Below, piece by piece: positions 1-7,992 of a stretch of 64,000 nt of DNA. The notes under the pieces were generated by a model. The model was not told where the DNA came from. It saw nothing but the letters and a program-made list of their open reading frames with translations, and made no database searches. Origin of the DNA: Anaerolineae bacterium (GTDB lineage: Bacteria; Chloroflexota; Anaerolineae; Anaerolineales; Anaerolineaceae). Location: the NCBI GenBank assembly GCA_013178095.1, contig JABLXK010000006.1, positions 62,001-126,000 of the forward strand. Direction: 5' to 3'. Made by a program: the position numbers and the translations under genes. Each line of letters starts with the position of its first letter. The stretch's first letter is position 1.

Positions 1-818
1 TCGAGCGCCGCTTCCTTGCCCTGGGCGGGCAAATCCATTACGGCGCGCGCGTGGAGCAGATTTTGGTGGAGGGCGGGCGCGCCTGCGGCCTGCGCCTGGT
101 GGACGGCAGCCGGCAGCCCGCGGACATCGTCATTTCAGCCGCCGACGGGCACGCCACCCTGTTCGACCTGTTGCAGGGCGAATATCTCAACGACGACCTG
201 CGCCGTTATTACAAGGATTTTTCCCTGTACGACCCGCTGGTGTACGTCACCCTGGGCGTGGCGCGCTCATTCGCCGGCCTGCCGCACTGGGTGGTCTACC
301 CGCTGCCTGAGGCGCCCGATTTACCCGTGATCGGCGGGCAAGCCCAGCCCTCGCTAGGCGTCGAGATCTACAACTTCGACCCCAGCCTGGCGCCGATCGG
401 AAAGACGCTCATCAAATGTATGTTCCCCTGCGATTACGATTATTGGAAGAACCTGTCGGCCGATCCGGCTCGCTATCAGGCTGAAAAAGACAACATCGCC
501 GACTGGGTGATCGCGCAGCTTGACCAACACTATCCCGGCCTGGCCGCCCAGGTGGATATGCGCGACGTAGCCACCCCTTTGACCTGGGAGCGCTACACCG
601 CCAACTGGCGCGGCAGTTTCGAGGGCTGGAAGATGACCAAAGAGAATACCCCGCCCTTCCGCATGCCCCGCACCCTGCCCGGCTTGCGGAATTTCTACAT
701 GGCCGGCCAGTGGGTGGAGGTGGGCGGCGGCATCCCGGCTGTGGCGGTTTCCGCCCGCAACCTCCTGCAAATTATCTGCAAGGCCGACGGGCGCAAGTTC
801 ACGGCCTTCCTGCCCTAG
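1..818 (+). CDS. FAD-dependent oxidoreductase, phytoene desaturase-like, C-terminal part
   Basis: The reading frame is open from the window edge (first full codon at base 3), so the N-terminal FAD-binding Rossmann part lies outside. What is left (about 270 residues) has the pattern of the phytoene dehydrogenase/COG1233 amine-oxidase superfamily: a GGxIHYGARVEQILVE segment, where the family builds up the FAD domain, then VDG..(A)DIVISAADGHAT, and near the end a MAGQWVEVGGGIPAVAVSARN stretch typical of the C-terminal FAD-contacting loop. The substrate cannot be told from this half; carotenoid precursors are only one option, since many members act on other lipids. The gene ends in TAG just before a GrpB-like gene. 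Confidence 0.8.
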   Translation, partial: ERRFLALGGQIHYGARVEQILVEGGRACGLRLVDGSRQPADIVISAADGHATLFDLLQGEYLNDDLRRYYKDFSLYDPLVYVTLGVARSFAGLPHWVVYPLPEAPDLPVIGGQAQPSLGVEIYNFDPSLAPIGKTLIKCMFPCDYDYWKNLSADPARYQAEKDNIADWVIAQLDQHYPGLAAQVDMRDVATPLTWERYTANWRGSFEGWKMTKENTPPFRMPRTLPGLRNFYMAGQWVEVGGGIPAVAVSARNLLQIICKADGRKFTAFLP

Positions 819-830
819 AAGAATTGCGAA

Positions 831-843
831 TACAATAGGGGAC
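831..843 (+). promoter_or_regulatory. -10 box of a probable leaderless promoter
   Basis: TACAAT at 831-836 is followed by exactly 7 bases and then the ATG at 844, with no Shine-Dalgarno sequence between. Transcription would start at or next to the A of the ATG. The same geometry occurs at 4858-4870 (minus strand) and 13820-13832. Confidence 0.45.
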
Positions 844-1419
844 ATGCTGGAGATTGTCCCCTATAACCCCGCCTGGCCGTTGGAATTCCAGCGCCTGCGC
901 GACAGCCTGGCGGCTGCGCTGGGCGCGCTGGCCCTGCGCATCGACCATATCGGCTCCACAGCCGTGCCAGGCCTGGGTGCCAAGGACATCCTCGACGTGC
1001 AGGTCACCGTGCTGGCATTGGCGCCAGAAATTGTTGAGCGGTTGAGCGCGGCCGGTTACGTGTACCGTCCCGATATCACCTGCGATCACGTTCCTGCTGG
1101 TGCCGACCCGGCGCCGGAATTATGGACCAAGCTGTATTTCACCCACTTCCCCGGTCAGCGCGCGGCGCACATTCACGTGCGCGCCGCCGGGCGCCCCAAT
1201 CAGCTTTACCCCCTGCTCTTCCGCGATTACCTGCGCGCCCATCCCCGCTCGACTGCTACCGTTGAACGCATCAAGCGCGCCCTGGTCCAATACCACGCGG
1301 ACGATGTGGAGGCCTATTACGACATTAAGGACCCGGTCTACGACCTGATCTGGGAAGCCGCCCGCGAATGGGCAGAAACGACAGGTTGGGAATCTGCTGG
1401 AGATATCCTCGAACCATGA
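844..1419 (+). CDS. GrpB family protein (UPF0157)
   Basis: The 191-residue product matches the GrpB/UPF0157 family, a nucleotidyltransferase-fold family, from end to end: an N-terminal IVPYNPAWPLEFQRLR segment, then DHIGSTAVPGLGAKDILDVQ, the most conserved block with the acidic pair used for metal binding, and the C-terminal RDYLRAHP and YYDIKDPVYDLI segments. Some members are found fused to dephospho-CoA kinase, but the stand-alone forms have no settled substrate. The start is at the ATG 7 bases after TACAAT, which suggests a leaderless transcript. The next gene is 200 bases away, so it is probably its own unit. Confidence 0.85.
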   Translation: MLEIVPYNPAWPLEFQRLRDSLAAALGALALRIDHIGSTAVPGLGAKDILDVQVTVLALAPEIVERLSAAGYVYRPDITCDHVPAGADPAPELWTKLYFTHFPGQRAAHIHVRAAGRPNQLYPLLFRDYLRAHPRSTATVERIKRALVQYHADDVEAYYDIKDPVYDLIWEAAREWAETTGWESAGDILEP

Positions 1420-1488
1420 AGATATCGGTTACGCCCACCTCTCCCGATTGACCGGGTGCGGTTCACGGGAGATGCAAAGTGAAAATTC

Positions 1489-1550
1489 CATCTGTGAGCA
1501 TCTGTCCATTCAGTTTCATCGGTGTTTATCCGTGTTCATCTGTGGTTAAA
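1489..1550 (+). repeat. ATCTGTG/ATCCGTG intergenic repeat array
   Basis: The intergenic stretch holds degenerate repeats of about 12 bases built on CATCTGTG, CATCGGTG, TATCCGTG and CATCTGTGG, ending in GTTAAA. Similar strings occur between genes in many unrelated bacterial genomes, and no function is established. An imperfect hairpin CTCCCG...CGGGAG lies just before it (1441-1471) and may terminate the preceding gene weakly. Confidence 0.5.
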
Positions 1551-1619
1551 ATGCATAGGTAATTACCCCGACCTTCTGTAAAGTCATGGCATAATCACAA
1601 GATCAAACAGGAGAGGACC

Positions 1620-2495
1620 ATGAGCACAAAACCCTACTATATCGTGGACGTATTTGCCGAAACCAAATACGCGGGCAACCAACTGGCCGTCTTTCGGAAT
1701 GCCGCCGCCATTTCCGACCACGAAATGCAGCAAATCGCCCGCGAAACCAATTACTCCGAGACTACTTTTATCCTTTCCGATGAACCGCGCAATGGCGGCT
1801 TCGACGTACGCATCTTCACCCCTTCCGAAGAAGTGCCCTTCGCCGGCCATCCCACCCTCGGCACGGCTTTCATCATCCGGAATGAAATTCTGAACGGCCG
1901 GGCGGAAAAGGTGCTGCTGAATCTCAAGGTCGGGCAGATCCCGGTCAGCTTCAGCCCGGACGGCTATAGCTGGATGCGCCAGATCCAGCCGACCTTCGGC
2001 AGCCAGCATCTGCCCGAAACATTCGCCCCCATCCTGGGGCTCGAGCTTGCCGATTTCGACGGGCGCTTCCCCATCCAGGAGGTCTCCACCGGTCTACCCT
2101 TCTTTATTGTGCCACTCAAGACCATCCAGGCCCTAAAGAAAGCCAAGGTGAACCGCGAGCGCTGCTTCGAATTGGTGCGCCGAACCGAAGCCAAGGGCAT
2201 CCTGGTGTTTTGCCCGCAGACCCACCAGCAGGGCAACGACCTGAGCGTGCGCGTCTTTGTAGATTATTTCGGCATACCCGAGGATCCCGCCACCGGCAGC
2301 GGCAACGGCTGCCTGGCCGGTTACCTGGCGCATTACCGCTATTTCGGCCAGCCGTGGGTGGACGCGCGCGTCGAGCAGGGTTACGAGATCAGCCGGCCGT
2401 CGCTGCTCCTGCTCAAATCGCAGGAAACTGCGGACGGTATCGCCATCGATGTGGGCGGAAAAAGCGTGCTGGTGGCGCGCGGCGAATTTATGTAA
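1620..2495 (+). CDS. PhzF family isomerase/epimerase
   Basis: The 291-residue product has the full PhzF pattern: two like-folded halves, with YIVDVFAETKYAGNQLAVF at the start, ETNYSETTFIL carrying the conserved glutamate, VPFAGHPTLGTAF, and in the second half EDPATGSGNGCLAGYL. PhzF itself isomerises dihydro-hydroxyanthranilate in phenazine synthesis. There are no other phenazine genes here, so a general small-molecule isomerase role is more likely. GGAGAGG lies just before the ATG, with CATAAT further upstream as a possible -10 box. Confidence 0.88.
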   Translation: MSTKPYYIVDVFAETKYAGNQLAVFRNAAAISDHEMQQIARETNYSETTFILSDEPRNGGFDVRIFTPSEEVPFAGHPTLGTAFIIRNEILNGRAEKVLLNLKVGQIPVSFSPDGYSWMRQIQPTFGSQHLPETFAPILGLELADFDGRFPIQEVSTGLPFFIVPLKTIQALKKAKVNRERCFELVRRTEAKGILVFCPQTHQQGNDLSVRVFVDYFGIPEDPATGSGNGCLAGYLAHYRYFGQPWVDARVEQGYEISRPSLLLLKSQETADGIAIDVGGKSVLVARGEFM

Positions 2496-2578
2496 GAAAA
2501 AAAATTGGTTCTAAAAAACCTGATATAAAATTAGCAATACACTCCCAAAAATTATTTAATGGTTTCTTTTGAGGATAA

Positions 2579-3052
2579 ATGCAACATACTGTCCTGCTGG
2601 AGAAATACCCGCCTTCGCAACCCTGCGCTTGCGAGGTTTGCCTTGCCTATTGCCGGCGCCCGGGCTGGTGGACGGTGGAGCAGGCGCTACTGGTGCTGCA
2701 CGAAGGCTATGCCGGGCGTATCATGCTGGAAATCTCGCCCGAACGGACTTTTGCTGTCCTCTCGCCGGCTTTCAAAGGCTGCGAGGGCGGTTTTGCCCTG
2801 CAATCGGCTGCCGAAAAGGGCTGCAGTTTTCTCCTGCCGGACAAAAACTGTGAATTGCACGCCACGCCCTTCCTGCCGCTGGAATGCGCCTTCTGCCATC
2901 ACGAGCGCGTCGGGCAGGGCCGGCTCTGCCACGCCGACCTGGAAAGGGACTGGAATACCCCTCACGGGCAATTGCTCGTCAAACGCTGGTGCCGTCAGAT
3001 GGGATGGTGGGATCTGCTGGACAGTTTTGGTCTGGAATGGTTGAAAAAATGA
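2579..3052 (+). CDS. Cysteine-rich protein, YkgJ-like
   Basis: The 157-residue protein has clustered cysteines: CACEVC...C near residue 18-26, single Cys residues in the middle, then a GCSFLLPDKNCELHATPFLPLECAFCHHER block. Spacing of GCxFL, NCELH and PLEC resembles the YkgJ (zinc/iron-chelating) family, where the cysteines bind metal or an Fe-S cluster; this assignment is by pattern only. No signal peptide is visible. Its stop overlaps the next start by ATGA, so the ASCH gene is translationally coupled. The role is unknown. Confidence 0.65.
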   Translation: MQHTVLLEKYPPSQPCACEVCLAYCRRPGWWTVEQALLVLHEGYAGRIMLEISPERTFAVLSPAFKGCEGGFALQSAAEKGCSFLLPDKNCELHATPFLPLECAFCHHERVGQGRLCHADLERDWNTPHGQLLVKRWCRQMGWWDLLDSFGLEWLKK

Positions 3053-3513
3053 ATAAATCAGTCGAGTCATATTGGCGGAAATTTCTCGATAGCCTGCCTC
3101 CGGATTCTCCCTGGCTCGCGCGGCCGATGCTGGCCGAAGGTTGGGGCGACAGCCCGGCCATGGCGGATGAACTGGGCGCATTGATCGCCAGCGGCGTCAA
3201 GACCGCCACCTGTTCAGCCCTGGCGGAATGGGAGCACGATGGCGGAGACCTGCCGCAGCCCGGATTGCTCACGGTGGTGCTGGATGGCAAAGATATCCCG
3301 CTGTGCATTGTCGAGACGGTCGAGGTGGTTATCAAGCCCTACAACCAGGTTGATGCGGCATTTGCCTTCGACGAGGGCGAGGGCGACCGCAGCCTGGAAT
3401 ATTGGCGCGCGGCGCACAAGCGATTCTTTGAGCGGACTTTCGCGCGCATCGGCGGCCAATTCTCCGAAGAGATGCTGCTGGTTTGCGAACGCTTTCGCCT
3501 GATCTATAAATAA
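3049..3513 (+). CDS. ASCH domain protein
   Basis: From the ATG that overlaps the preceding stop (ATGA), the product is 154 residues. It shows the ASCH signature: GVKTATCSALAEWE in the N-terminal half, GLLTVVLDGKDIPLCIVETVEVVIKPYNQV in the middle, and DRSLEYWRAAHKRFFER near the end. ASCH domains have a PUA-like beta barrel and are thought to bind RNA; some are nucleases or amidohydrolases of modified nucleosides. An in-frame ATG at 3037 would add four residues; the coupled start is preferred. Confidence 0.8.
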   Translation: MNKSVESYWRKFLDSLPPDSPWLARPMLAEGWGDSPAMADELGALIASGVKTATCSALAEWEHDGGDLPQPGLLTVVLDGKDIPLCIVETVEVVIKPYNQVDAAFAFDEGEGDRSLEYWRAAHKRFFERTFARIGGQFSEEMLLVCERFRLIYK

Positions 3514-3528
3514 AACAAAGGAATCATC

Positions 3529-4221
3529 ATGAAAACCATTGGAATGATTGGCGGTATGAGCTGGGAATCTTCCGCCGAATATTATCGCATTATTAACAAA
3601 GAAGTCAAAAAACGACTGGGCGATCTGCATTCCGCCAAATGCGTGCTGGCCTCGGTGGACTTTGCCGAAATCGAGGTCCTGCAGCGCGAAGGCCGCTGGG
3701 AGGAGGCCGGCCGCGCCATGGCCGAACAAGCCCGCGTGTTGGAACGCGCCGGGGCTGATTTCGTTGTCCTGTGCACTAACACCATGCACATTTCCGCCGC
3801 GGAGATCGAGGCGGCCATCTCCATTCCTTTCCTGCACATCGCCGATCCCACCGCCGGAGCGGTTAAAGCCGCCGGCATTCAGAGCGTGGGCTTGCTGGGT
3901 ACGCGCTTCACCATGGAGCAGGATTTTTATAAAGGGCGTTTGCAGGAGAAGCATGGTTTGCGCGTGCTGGTGCCGGACGCGGAAGACCGCGATGTCGTTC
4001 ACCGCGTGATCTACGAAGAACTGGTGCTGGGTGTCGTCAATCCGCAATCCCGCGCGCAATACGCGCGCATCATGCAGGCGCTGGTGGATGAAGGCGCACA
4101 GGGTATCATCCTGGGCTGCACCGAGATCGGGCTGCTGGTCAAAGCGGAAGACAGCCGCGTGCCTCTCTTTGATACCACGCTCATGCATGCCCTGGCGGCG
4201 GTGGATTTGGCTTTAAAGTAA
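3529..4221 (+). CDS. Aspartate/glutamate racemase family protein
   Basis: The 230-residue product is a standard-length cofactor-independent amino-acid racemase. The two catalytic cysteines sit in VVLCTNTMH (about residue 83) and ILGCTEI (about residue 194), related by the family's pseudo-symmetry. It begins with the usual KTIGMIGGMSWESSAEYY. This subgroup (YgeA/RacX-like) racemises aspartate, glutamate or broader amino acids; the exact substrate is not readable. An AAAGGAA lies before the ATG. The gene follows the ASCH gene by 15 bases and probably shares its transcript. Confidence 0.9.
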   Translation: MKTIGMIGGMSWESSAEYYRIINKEVKKRLGDLHSAKCVLASVDFAEIEVLQREGRWEEAGRAMAEQARVLERAGADFVVLCTNTMHISAAEIEAAISIPFLHIADPTAGAVKAAGIQSVGLLGTRFTMEQDFYKGRLQEKHGLRVLVPDAEDRDVVHRVIYEELVLGVVNPQSRAQYARIMQALVDEGAQGIILGCTEIGLLVKAEDSRVPLFDTTLMHALAAVDLALK

Positions 4222-4237
4222 AGGGTTGAGAATTCTG

Positions 4238-4570
4238 CTAGAGTTTATCAATAGCAGATAAAAATTGCTCTTTAAGAAATGAAAGATCTTTTTCGACCAC
4301 GGACCATACAATTTCGGCGTCGATTTCGAAATACCCATGCACCAAAATATGGCGCATGCCAATCATTTTTCCCCAGGGAATTTCCGGGAATCGGTCTCGA
4401 GTTTCCTCGGTAATCCGATTGGCGGCTTCTCCGATGATTTGTAGATGACGCACAACCCATACTTGGAGAAGCTCGTCGTTGATGAATCCCTGTTTCCCCC
4501 GGGAAGCATACCGTTCGATATTATCGATGGCTTCCAATATATCAGTGAACCGTTCCCGATCACTTCTCAT
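4238..4570 (-). CDS. hepT: HepT-like ribonuclease toxin (DUF86)
   Basis: The 110-residue protein is a DUF86/HepT HEPN toxin. The catalytic R-x4-H-x-Y motif is intact as RHILVHGY near residue 73. It has the usual all-helical pattern with a FTDILEAIDNIERY start and GEAANRI in the middle. HepT is an RNase that in studied systems is neutralised by the partner MntA, which AMPylates it. The ATG lies inside the stop of the upstream mntA-like gene (4-base overlap), so the pair is co-translated. Base composition is somewhat lower in GC than the flanks. Confidence 0.88.
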   Translation of the reverse strand: MRSDRERFTDILEAIDNIERYASRGKQGFINDELLQVWVVRHLQIIGEAANRITEETRDRFPEIPWGKMIGMRHILVHGYFEIDAEIVWSVVEKDLSFLKEQFLSAIDKL

Positions 4571-4857
4571 ATCGGTTTTGCTTCCTTCATTACTGAATTC
4601 CTGATCCGGGCGCGTAAACCCTTCTCGGTAACTACGTCGACGGAAACCCCCAATAGTTCCTGGATTTCATATAAAAAACCGCCCAAGTCCAACAAGCTGC
4701 GGCCGGGTTCGAGCTTAACCAACAGATCAATATCGCTTTCGGAGGTTTCCTCGCCGCGCGCGGTTGATCCGAAAACACGCACGTCATATGCTCCATAAAG
4801 CGCTGCCTTTTCGAGAATTTGTTTTCTTTTCTCTTTCAATAAATGATCATATTTCAT
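4567..4857 (-). CDS. mntA: MntA-like minimal nucleotidyltransferase antitoxin
   Basis: From the ATG at 4857 the product is 96 residues, normal for a minimal nucleotidyltransferase. The catalytic motif GSTARGEETSESDIDLLV is complete: GS, the R-G pair and the two aspartates that hold metal. MntA-type antitoxins transfer AMP to the HepT tyrosine. An upstream in-frame ATG would extend the frame by 26 hydrophobic residues across the promoter; the shorter start is preferred because TATAAT lies 7 bases before it and the family begins here. Confidence 0.88.
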   Translation of the reverse strand: MKYDHLLKEKRKQILEKAALYGAYDVRVFGSTARGEETSESDIDLLVKLEPGRSLLDLGGFLYEIQELLGVSVDVVTEKGLRARIRNSVMKEAKPI

Positions 4858-4870
4858 TGATTCAATTATA
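4858..4870 (-). promoter_or_regulatory. -10 box of a leaderless toxin-antitoxin promoter
   Basis: On the minus strand TATAAT (4870-4865) is followed by 7 bases and then the ATG of the mntA-like gene. No Shine-Dalgarno sequence is present, so the transcript likely starts at the start codon. Confidence 0.5.
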
Positions 4871-4926
4871 ATGTTTCCCGGGAAAACCAGAATGATCATT
4901 GATTGACGACTGATAAAGAGGATTTG

Positions 4927-5265
4927 ATGGATCAAATAAGCTGGGCGGATTTTGAAAAAGTGGAATTGCGGGTTGGCACCATCACGACGGTCGAGGATTT
5001 TCCCGAAGCCCGTAAACCCGCCTACAAACTGACCGTGGATTTCGGCGAAGAGGTCGGCGTGCGCCGTTCCAGCGCCCAGATCACCGAGCTGTATTCAAAA
5101 GAAGAACTGCTGGGCAAACAGGTGGTGGGTGTGGTGAATTTCCCATCCAAACAGGTCGGCAAGTTCATATCGCAATGCCTGGTGACCGGTTTTTACCGCC
5201 CGGATGGGGCGGTGGTGTTGGCGGTGCCCGATAAACCGATCCCCAACGGCGCCAAATTGGGATAA
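4927..5265 (+). CDS. csaA: CsaA-like tRNA-binding domain protein
   Basis: From the ATG at 4927, preceded by AAGAGGA, the product is 112 residues, the usual length of CsaA. It consists of one EMAP/tRNA-binding OB fold: [16 protein letters not shown] at the start, [26 protein letters not shown] in the middle and [18 protein letters not shown] near the end. Such domains bind tRNA; CsaA is described as a secretion-related chaperone. An in-frame ATG eight codons upstream (4903) is less likely because it lacks a ribosome-binding site. Confidence 0.85.
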   Translation: MDQISWADFEKVELRVGTITTVEDFPEARKPAYKLTVDFGEEVGVRRSSAQITELYSKEELLGKQVVGVVNFPSKQVGKFISQCLVTGFYRPDGAVVLAVPDKPIPNGAKLG

Positions 5266-5266
5266 T

Positions 5267-5352
5267 AAAAAGCGACCCCTGAGCTTAGTCGAAGGGCGGT
5301 CCCTGAGCAACGTCGAAGGGCGGTCCCTGAGCAACGTCGAAGGGTCGCTTTT
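5267..5352 (+). terminator. Intrinsic terminator with repeat-expanded loop
   Basis: AAAAAGCGACCC (5267-5278) pairs with GGGTCGCTTTT (5342-5352), giving a strong stem with a T-run on either strand. It serves both the csaA-like gene and the convergent lipoprotein gene. The loop is filled by three copies of a 20-bp element. Confidence 0.75.
5277..5344 (+). repeat. Three 24-bp-spaced copies of CCCTGAGC-n3-GTCGAAGGG
   Basis: Copies lie at 5277-5296 (CTTA variant in the centre), 5301-5320 and 5325-5344; the last two are identical, and CGGT separates the units. Each is an imperfect inverted repeat (CCCT...AGGG). Elements of this sequence type are scattered between genes in many bacterial genomes. 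Three copies at a fixed period are too few and too short to be a CRISPR array. Confidence 0.8.
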
Positions 5353-5368
5353 CTTTTCTGGTGAGAAA

Positions 5369-6517
5369 TTAATACAGGAAGCTGACGAATGCCCCGCCGG
5401 CGAATTGATATAACTTGCCGTCGTTTAAATCCAGCCGCACGATGTTGGCATCTTCCCAATTCTCCCCGCGCGCTTCAATCAGCAGCGAGTTGTTGTCCAG
5501 CCAGCCCACTGGCCGCAGGTAAGTGACGGCGTCCGCATTCAAAGTCTGCGCCGCGGCGCCGGCATCGATCTCGAATATCACTTTCGCTTCGGAAAGGTTG
5601 CCCACCCGTACGACGTAGTTATATTGGTAAGGATCATAGGGGGAAGCGCCTGCTTCCAGCCAGGCGGCGTACTGGCCGTTGGGCGGGAAAACCGCATACC
5701 CCGCTCCCATGTCGCTTTCCTTCCGCAGAGGGAACTTCAAGGTCCAGCGGGTTTCCAGGTTCGTGACGGTCATGGCGTGATCGCCGGAGCTGCTGGATGC
5801 GATGCTGCCGGCCAGGCGATTATCTGGCGAGAGACCTTGCAGGCTTTCATCCCGGCTCAAGTATTCCGTGTTGCTGCCGGCTTGGACGTCGAAGTAATTC
5901 AAGCCCTGGGTGATGGGGAAGACGATGCCCGGCCCGCCCACGCCCCAGCCGGTGGTGGTGTACCACACGCCGCCGGGCTGGCCATCTTTGACTTCCACCG
6001 CCAGAGGCGCCAAAGCCCATTGCTGTAAAACATCTTCTATCTGGAAAACCGGGGTGCTTAATCCCAGGTTATCGATGTTCGCCGTGTACAGGGAACTCTT
6101 CAGGCTGGAGCCGATGTAGGCCACGTCCGCGAAAGCGATAGCCTGCTGTCCGTTGGATCCGGCGATTTTGCTGAGCGAATCGAGTTTGCGCAGCGTTTCA
6201 ATCTGGTCATTCTGGCTGAGCTTGACCTCTGCGCCGGCGGCGTAGGCCGCGTAAACCAGCGGCAGGTTGGCTTTTTCTTTTGAGTACTTTCCTGCCGGTA
6301 CCACGTCGCCAACCGACATATAGCCTGGATTTTCAATTTTTACGTTGGCGATAAATTTCTGGTCGGGGGCGATAATGGTTAACGATTCCGCAAGATTTTG
6401 ATTGACCAGCACCGCGGCTGGTATCAACTCAGTGGTTGAATTGGCATGTTCGCAGCCGGCGGCCAATAGCCCGCAGGCCAGCGCGAGTGTGATGGTGAAT
6501 AGTGTTTTTAATTTCAT
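5369..6517 (-). CDS. Lipoprotein of unknown function (paralogue 1)
   Basis: Starting at the ATG at 6517 the 382-residue protein has a lipoprotein signal (MKLKTLFTITLALACGLL) with lipobox LAAGC, so it is expected to be anchored on the outer face of the membrane. The body shows recurring WG(V)GG, FPITQGLNYFDVQAG, GLSPDNRLAGS and GWLDNNSLLIEARGENW segments that look like beta-propeller blades of the TolB/WD-like kind. No catalytic motif is seen. It is clearly homologous to the next gene. An upstream in-frame start (6568) would bury the signal peptide. Confidence 0.75.
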   Translation of the reverse strand: MKLKTLFTITLALACGLLAAGCEHANSTTELIPAAVLVNQNLAESLTIIAPDQKFIANVKIENPGYMSVGDVVPAGKYSKEKANLPLVYAAYAAGAEVKLSQNDQIETLRKLDSLSKIAGSNGQQAIAFADVAYIGSSLKSSLYTANIDNLGLSTPVFQIEDVLQQWALAPLAVEVKDGQPGGVWYTTTGWGVGGPGIVFPITQGLNYFDVQAGSNTEYLSRDESLQGLSPDNRLAGSIASSSSGDHAMTVTNLETRWTLKFPLRKESDMGAGYAVFPPNGQYAAWLEAGASPYDPYQYNYVVRVGNLSEAKVIFEIDAGAAAQTLNADAVTYLRPVGWLDNNSLLIEARGENWEDANIVRLDLNDGKLYQFAGGAFVSFLY

Positions 6518-6658
6518 GTGGCTTAATCTGTCCTTTAATAAGTTGCTGAAATTGCTTGTTGAGAGCAATTTATTCTAAACCCGCTGGCAGAAATTAACCT
6601 TACGAAAGGACGTTTAAAAGAAAAATTTAATGTTTTCAATTGACTGATCAGAAGTGAT

Positions 6659-7891
6659 TTACGGATACGAAAAACCCAAAAAACTTCCCTGGCTGAAAAG
6701 CGCGAGTTCCCCGCTTTGCAGGTCGAAGCGCAGCAGGTAAGCTTGCTTCCAATCCAGGGAACGGGCTTCCAGCAGCAGGGAATGATCGTCCAGCCACCCG
6801 GCTGGTTTGAGAAAAGCGATTCCTTCCACGTTCAAGGCTTGCGCGGCGGCCGCCGAATCCACTTCCGCTTCGATAGTTCCATCCGACAGGCTTCCCACCC
6901 GAACCGTGGCCTGAAAATCGGGCGGGTCGGAGGTGAGCGATCCACCGGCTTCCAGCCAGGCGATATGGCGGTCGTCAGGGGAAAAAACCGCATAACCGGC
7001 GCCGCGATCGCTTTCCGGTTTTAGCGGGAAATTCACTTCATTGCCGTCCAACAGGGGTGAGACCGTCATGGAACGGTCAGCCTGCGGTTCAAAGGACACG
7101 CTGCCAGCCCATTGCAGATCGGGCGAGATGCCCTGAAAACTGCGGCTTTCGTCCAGATAAGTTCGGTTTCTCCCCGCGGCAAGATCGAAATAATACAGTC
7201 CGCGTGTGATCGGAAAGATCAGATCCTGCCCGCCGATCCCCCAGGCGCTGTGCGTGTACCATACGCCGATCGGGCTTTCCCCAACGACGTTGACCCCTAC
7301 CGGAGTCAGCACACTTTGCGTGAGCGCGTCGCTGGTTTGCAGGAATGCGTCCAGCGCGCCGGCGTTTTCTGTGCTGCCGGCAAACAATTTGCTATGCGGA
7401 ATGCCGTCCACCAATTGGAACTCTGAAAAAGCGAAAGCCGCCTGGCTGCGGGTGCCGGCCAGCGCGAGAATGGCATCGTCCTTCCGCAGCATCTGGCTTT
7501 CGCCGGCAGCGCTCAACATGAGGCCGCCTTCCGAGCCGGGAAGATGATAGATCACCGATACGGATGAATCCCCCGAAATTGGGCTGCCTGCCAAAATGAC
7601 CGTTTCCGGGCTGGCCTGGAGCAACCCGGGGGTTTCCAGCGTTGCGATTTGCCGTCCATAGGGGTCAAATAGCGCCAGGCTGGTATCATTCCCGATGTCC
7701 ACCAAAACGCCGGTTGGAAAATTTTCCGGCGCGGCGGTGGCGGCCAGCGTGGGCGCAATAGCTTCCCCTTCAAGAGTAGGGGCTGCCTGGGATTCAACGG
7801 CTCCATCTGGCAGCGCAGCCCCGCTGCATGCCGTGAGTAGTGCGGCGGCGCAAAACAAGGGGGTGAAATGGATTAATGACCTGATTTTCAT
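6659..7891 (-). CDS. Lipoprotein of unknown function (paralogue 2)
   Basis: The 410-residue product begins with a lipoprotein signal and lipobox LTAC, followed by an Ala/Pro/Thr-rich linker. It shares with the neighbouring protein the blocks GVWYT..WG.GG, FPITRGLYYFDLAAG, FQGISPDLQWAGS, ESDRGAGYAVFSPDDRHIAWLEAG and GWLDDHSLLLEARS in the same order. The pair is therefore a tandem duplication that has since diverged strongly. The fold is probably a beta-propeller; the ligand is unknown. The 141 bases between the two genes hold no clear hairpin. Confidence 0.75.
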   Translation of the reverse strand: MKIRSLIHFTPLFCAAALLTACSGAALPDGAVESQAAPTLEGEAIAPTLAATAAPENFPTGVLVDIGNDTSLALFDPYGRQIATLETPGLLQASPETVILAGSPISGDSSVSVIYHLPGSEGGLMLSAAGESQMLRKDDAILALAGTRSQAAFAFSEFQLVDGIPHSKLFAGSTENAGALDAFLQTSDALTQSVLTPVGVNVVGESPIGVWYTHSAWGIGGQDLIFPITRGLYYFDLAAGRNRTYLDESRSFQGISPDLQWAGSVSFEPQADRSMTVSPLLDGNEVNFPLKPESDRGAGYAVFSPDDRHIAWLEAGGSLTSDPPDFQATVRVGSLSDGTIEAEVDSAAAAQALNVEGIAFLKPAGWLDDHSLLLEARSLDWKQAYLLRFDLQSGELALFSQGSFLGFSYP

Positions 7892-7992
7892 GAAGATCAG
7901 CCTTGGGCAGTGAGTTTTTCTATTTATACATAAGCATCCCGCGGCTGTAAAGCCCCTGATTATGCCTGGTAATAGTGTTTATTCAAAAGCGG

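Noticed and set aside
3214-4188. 324-codon open frame on the minus strand
   Set aside because: It lies opposite the ASCH and racemase genes, which have clear family motifs; the His/Gln-rich translation has no recognisable domain and is a frame shadow of GC-rich coding DNA.
5277-5344. Possible CRISPR array
   Set aside because: Spacers would be four bases long; it is a short palindromic element repeated in a terminator loop, and no cas genes are present.
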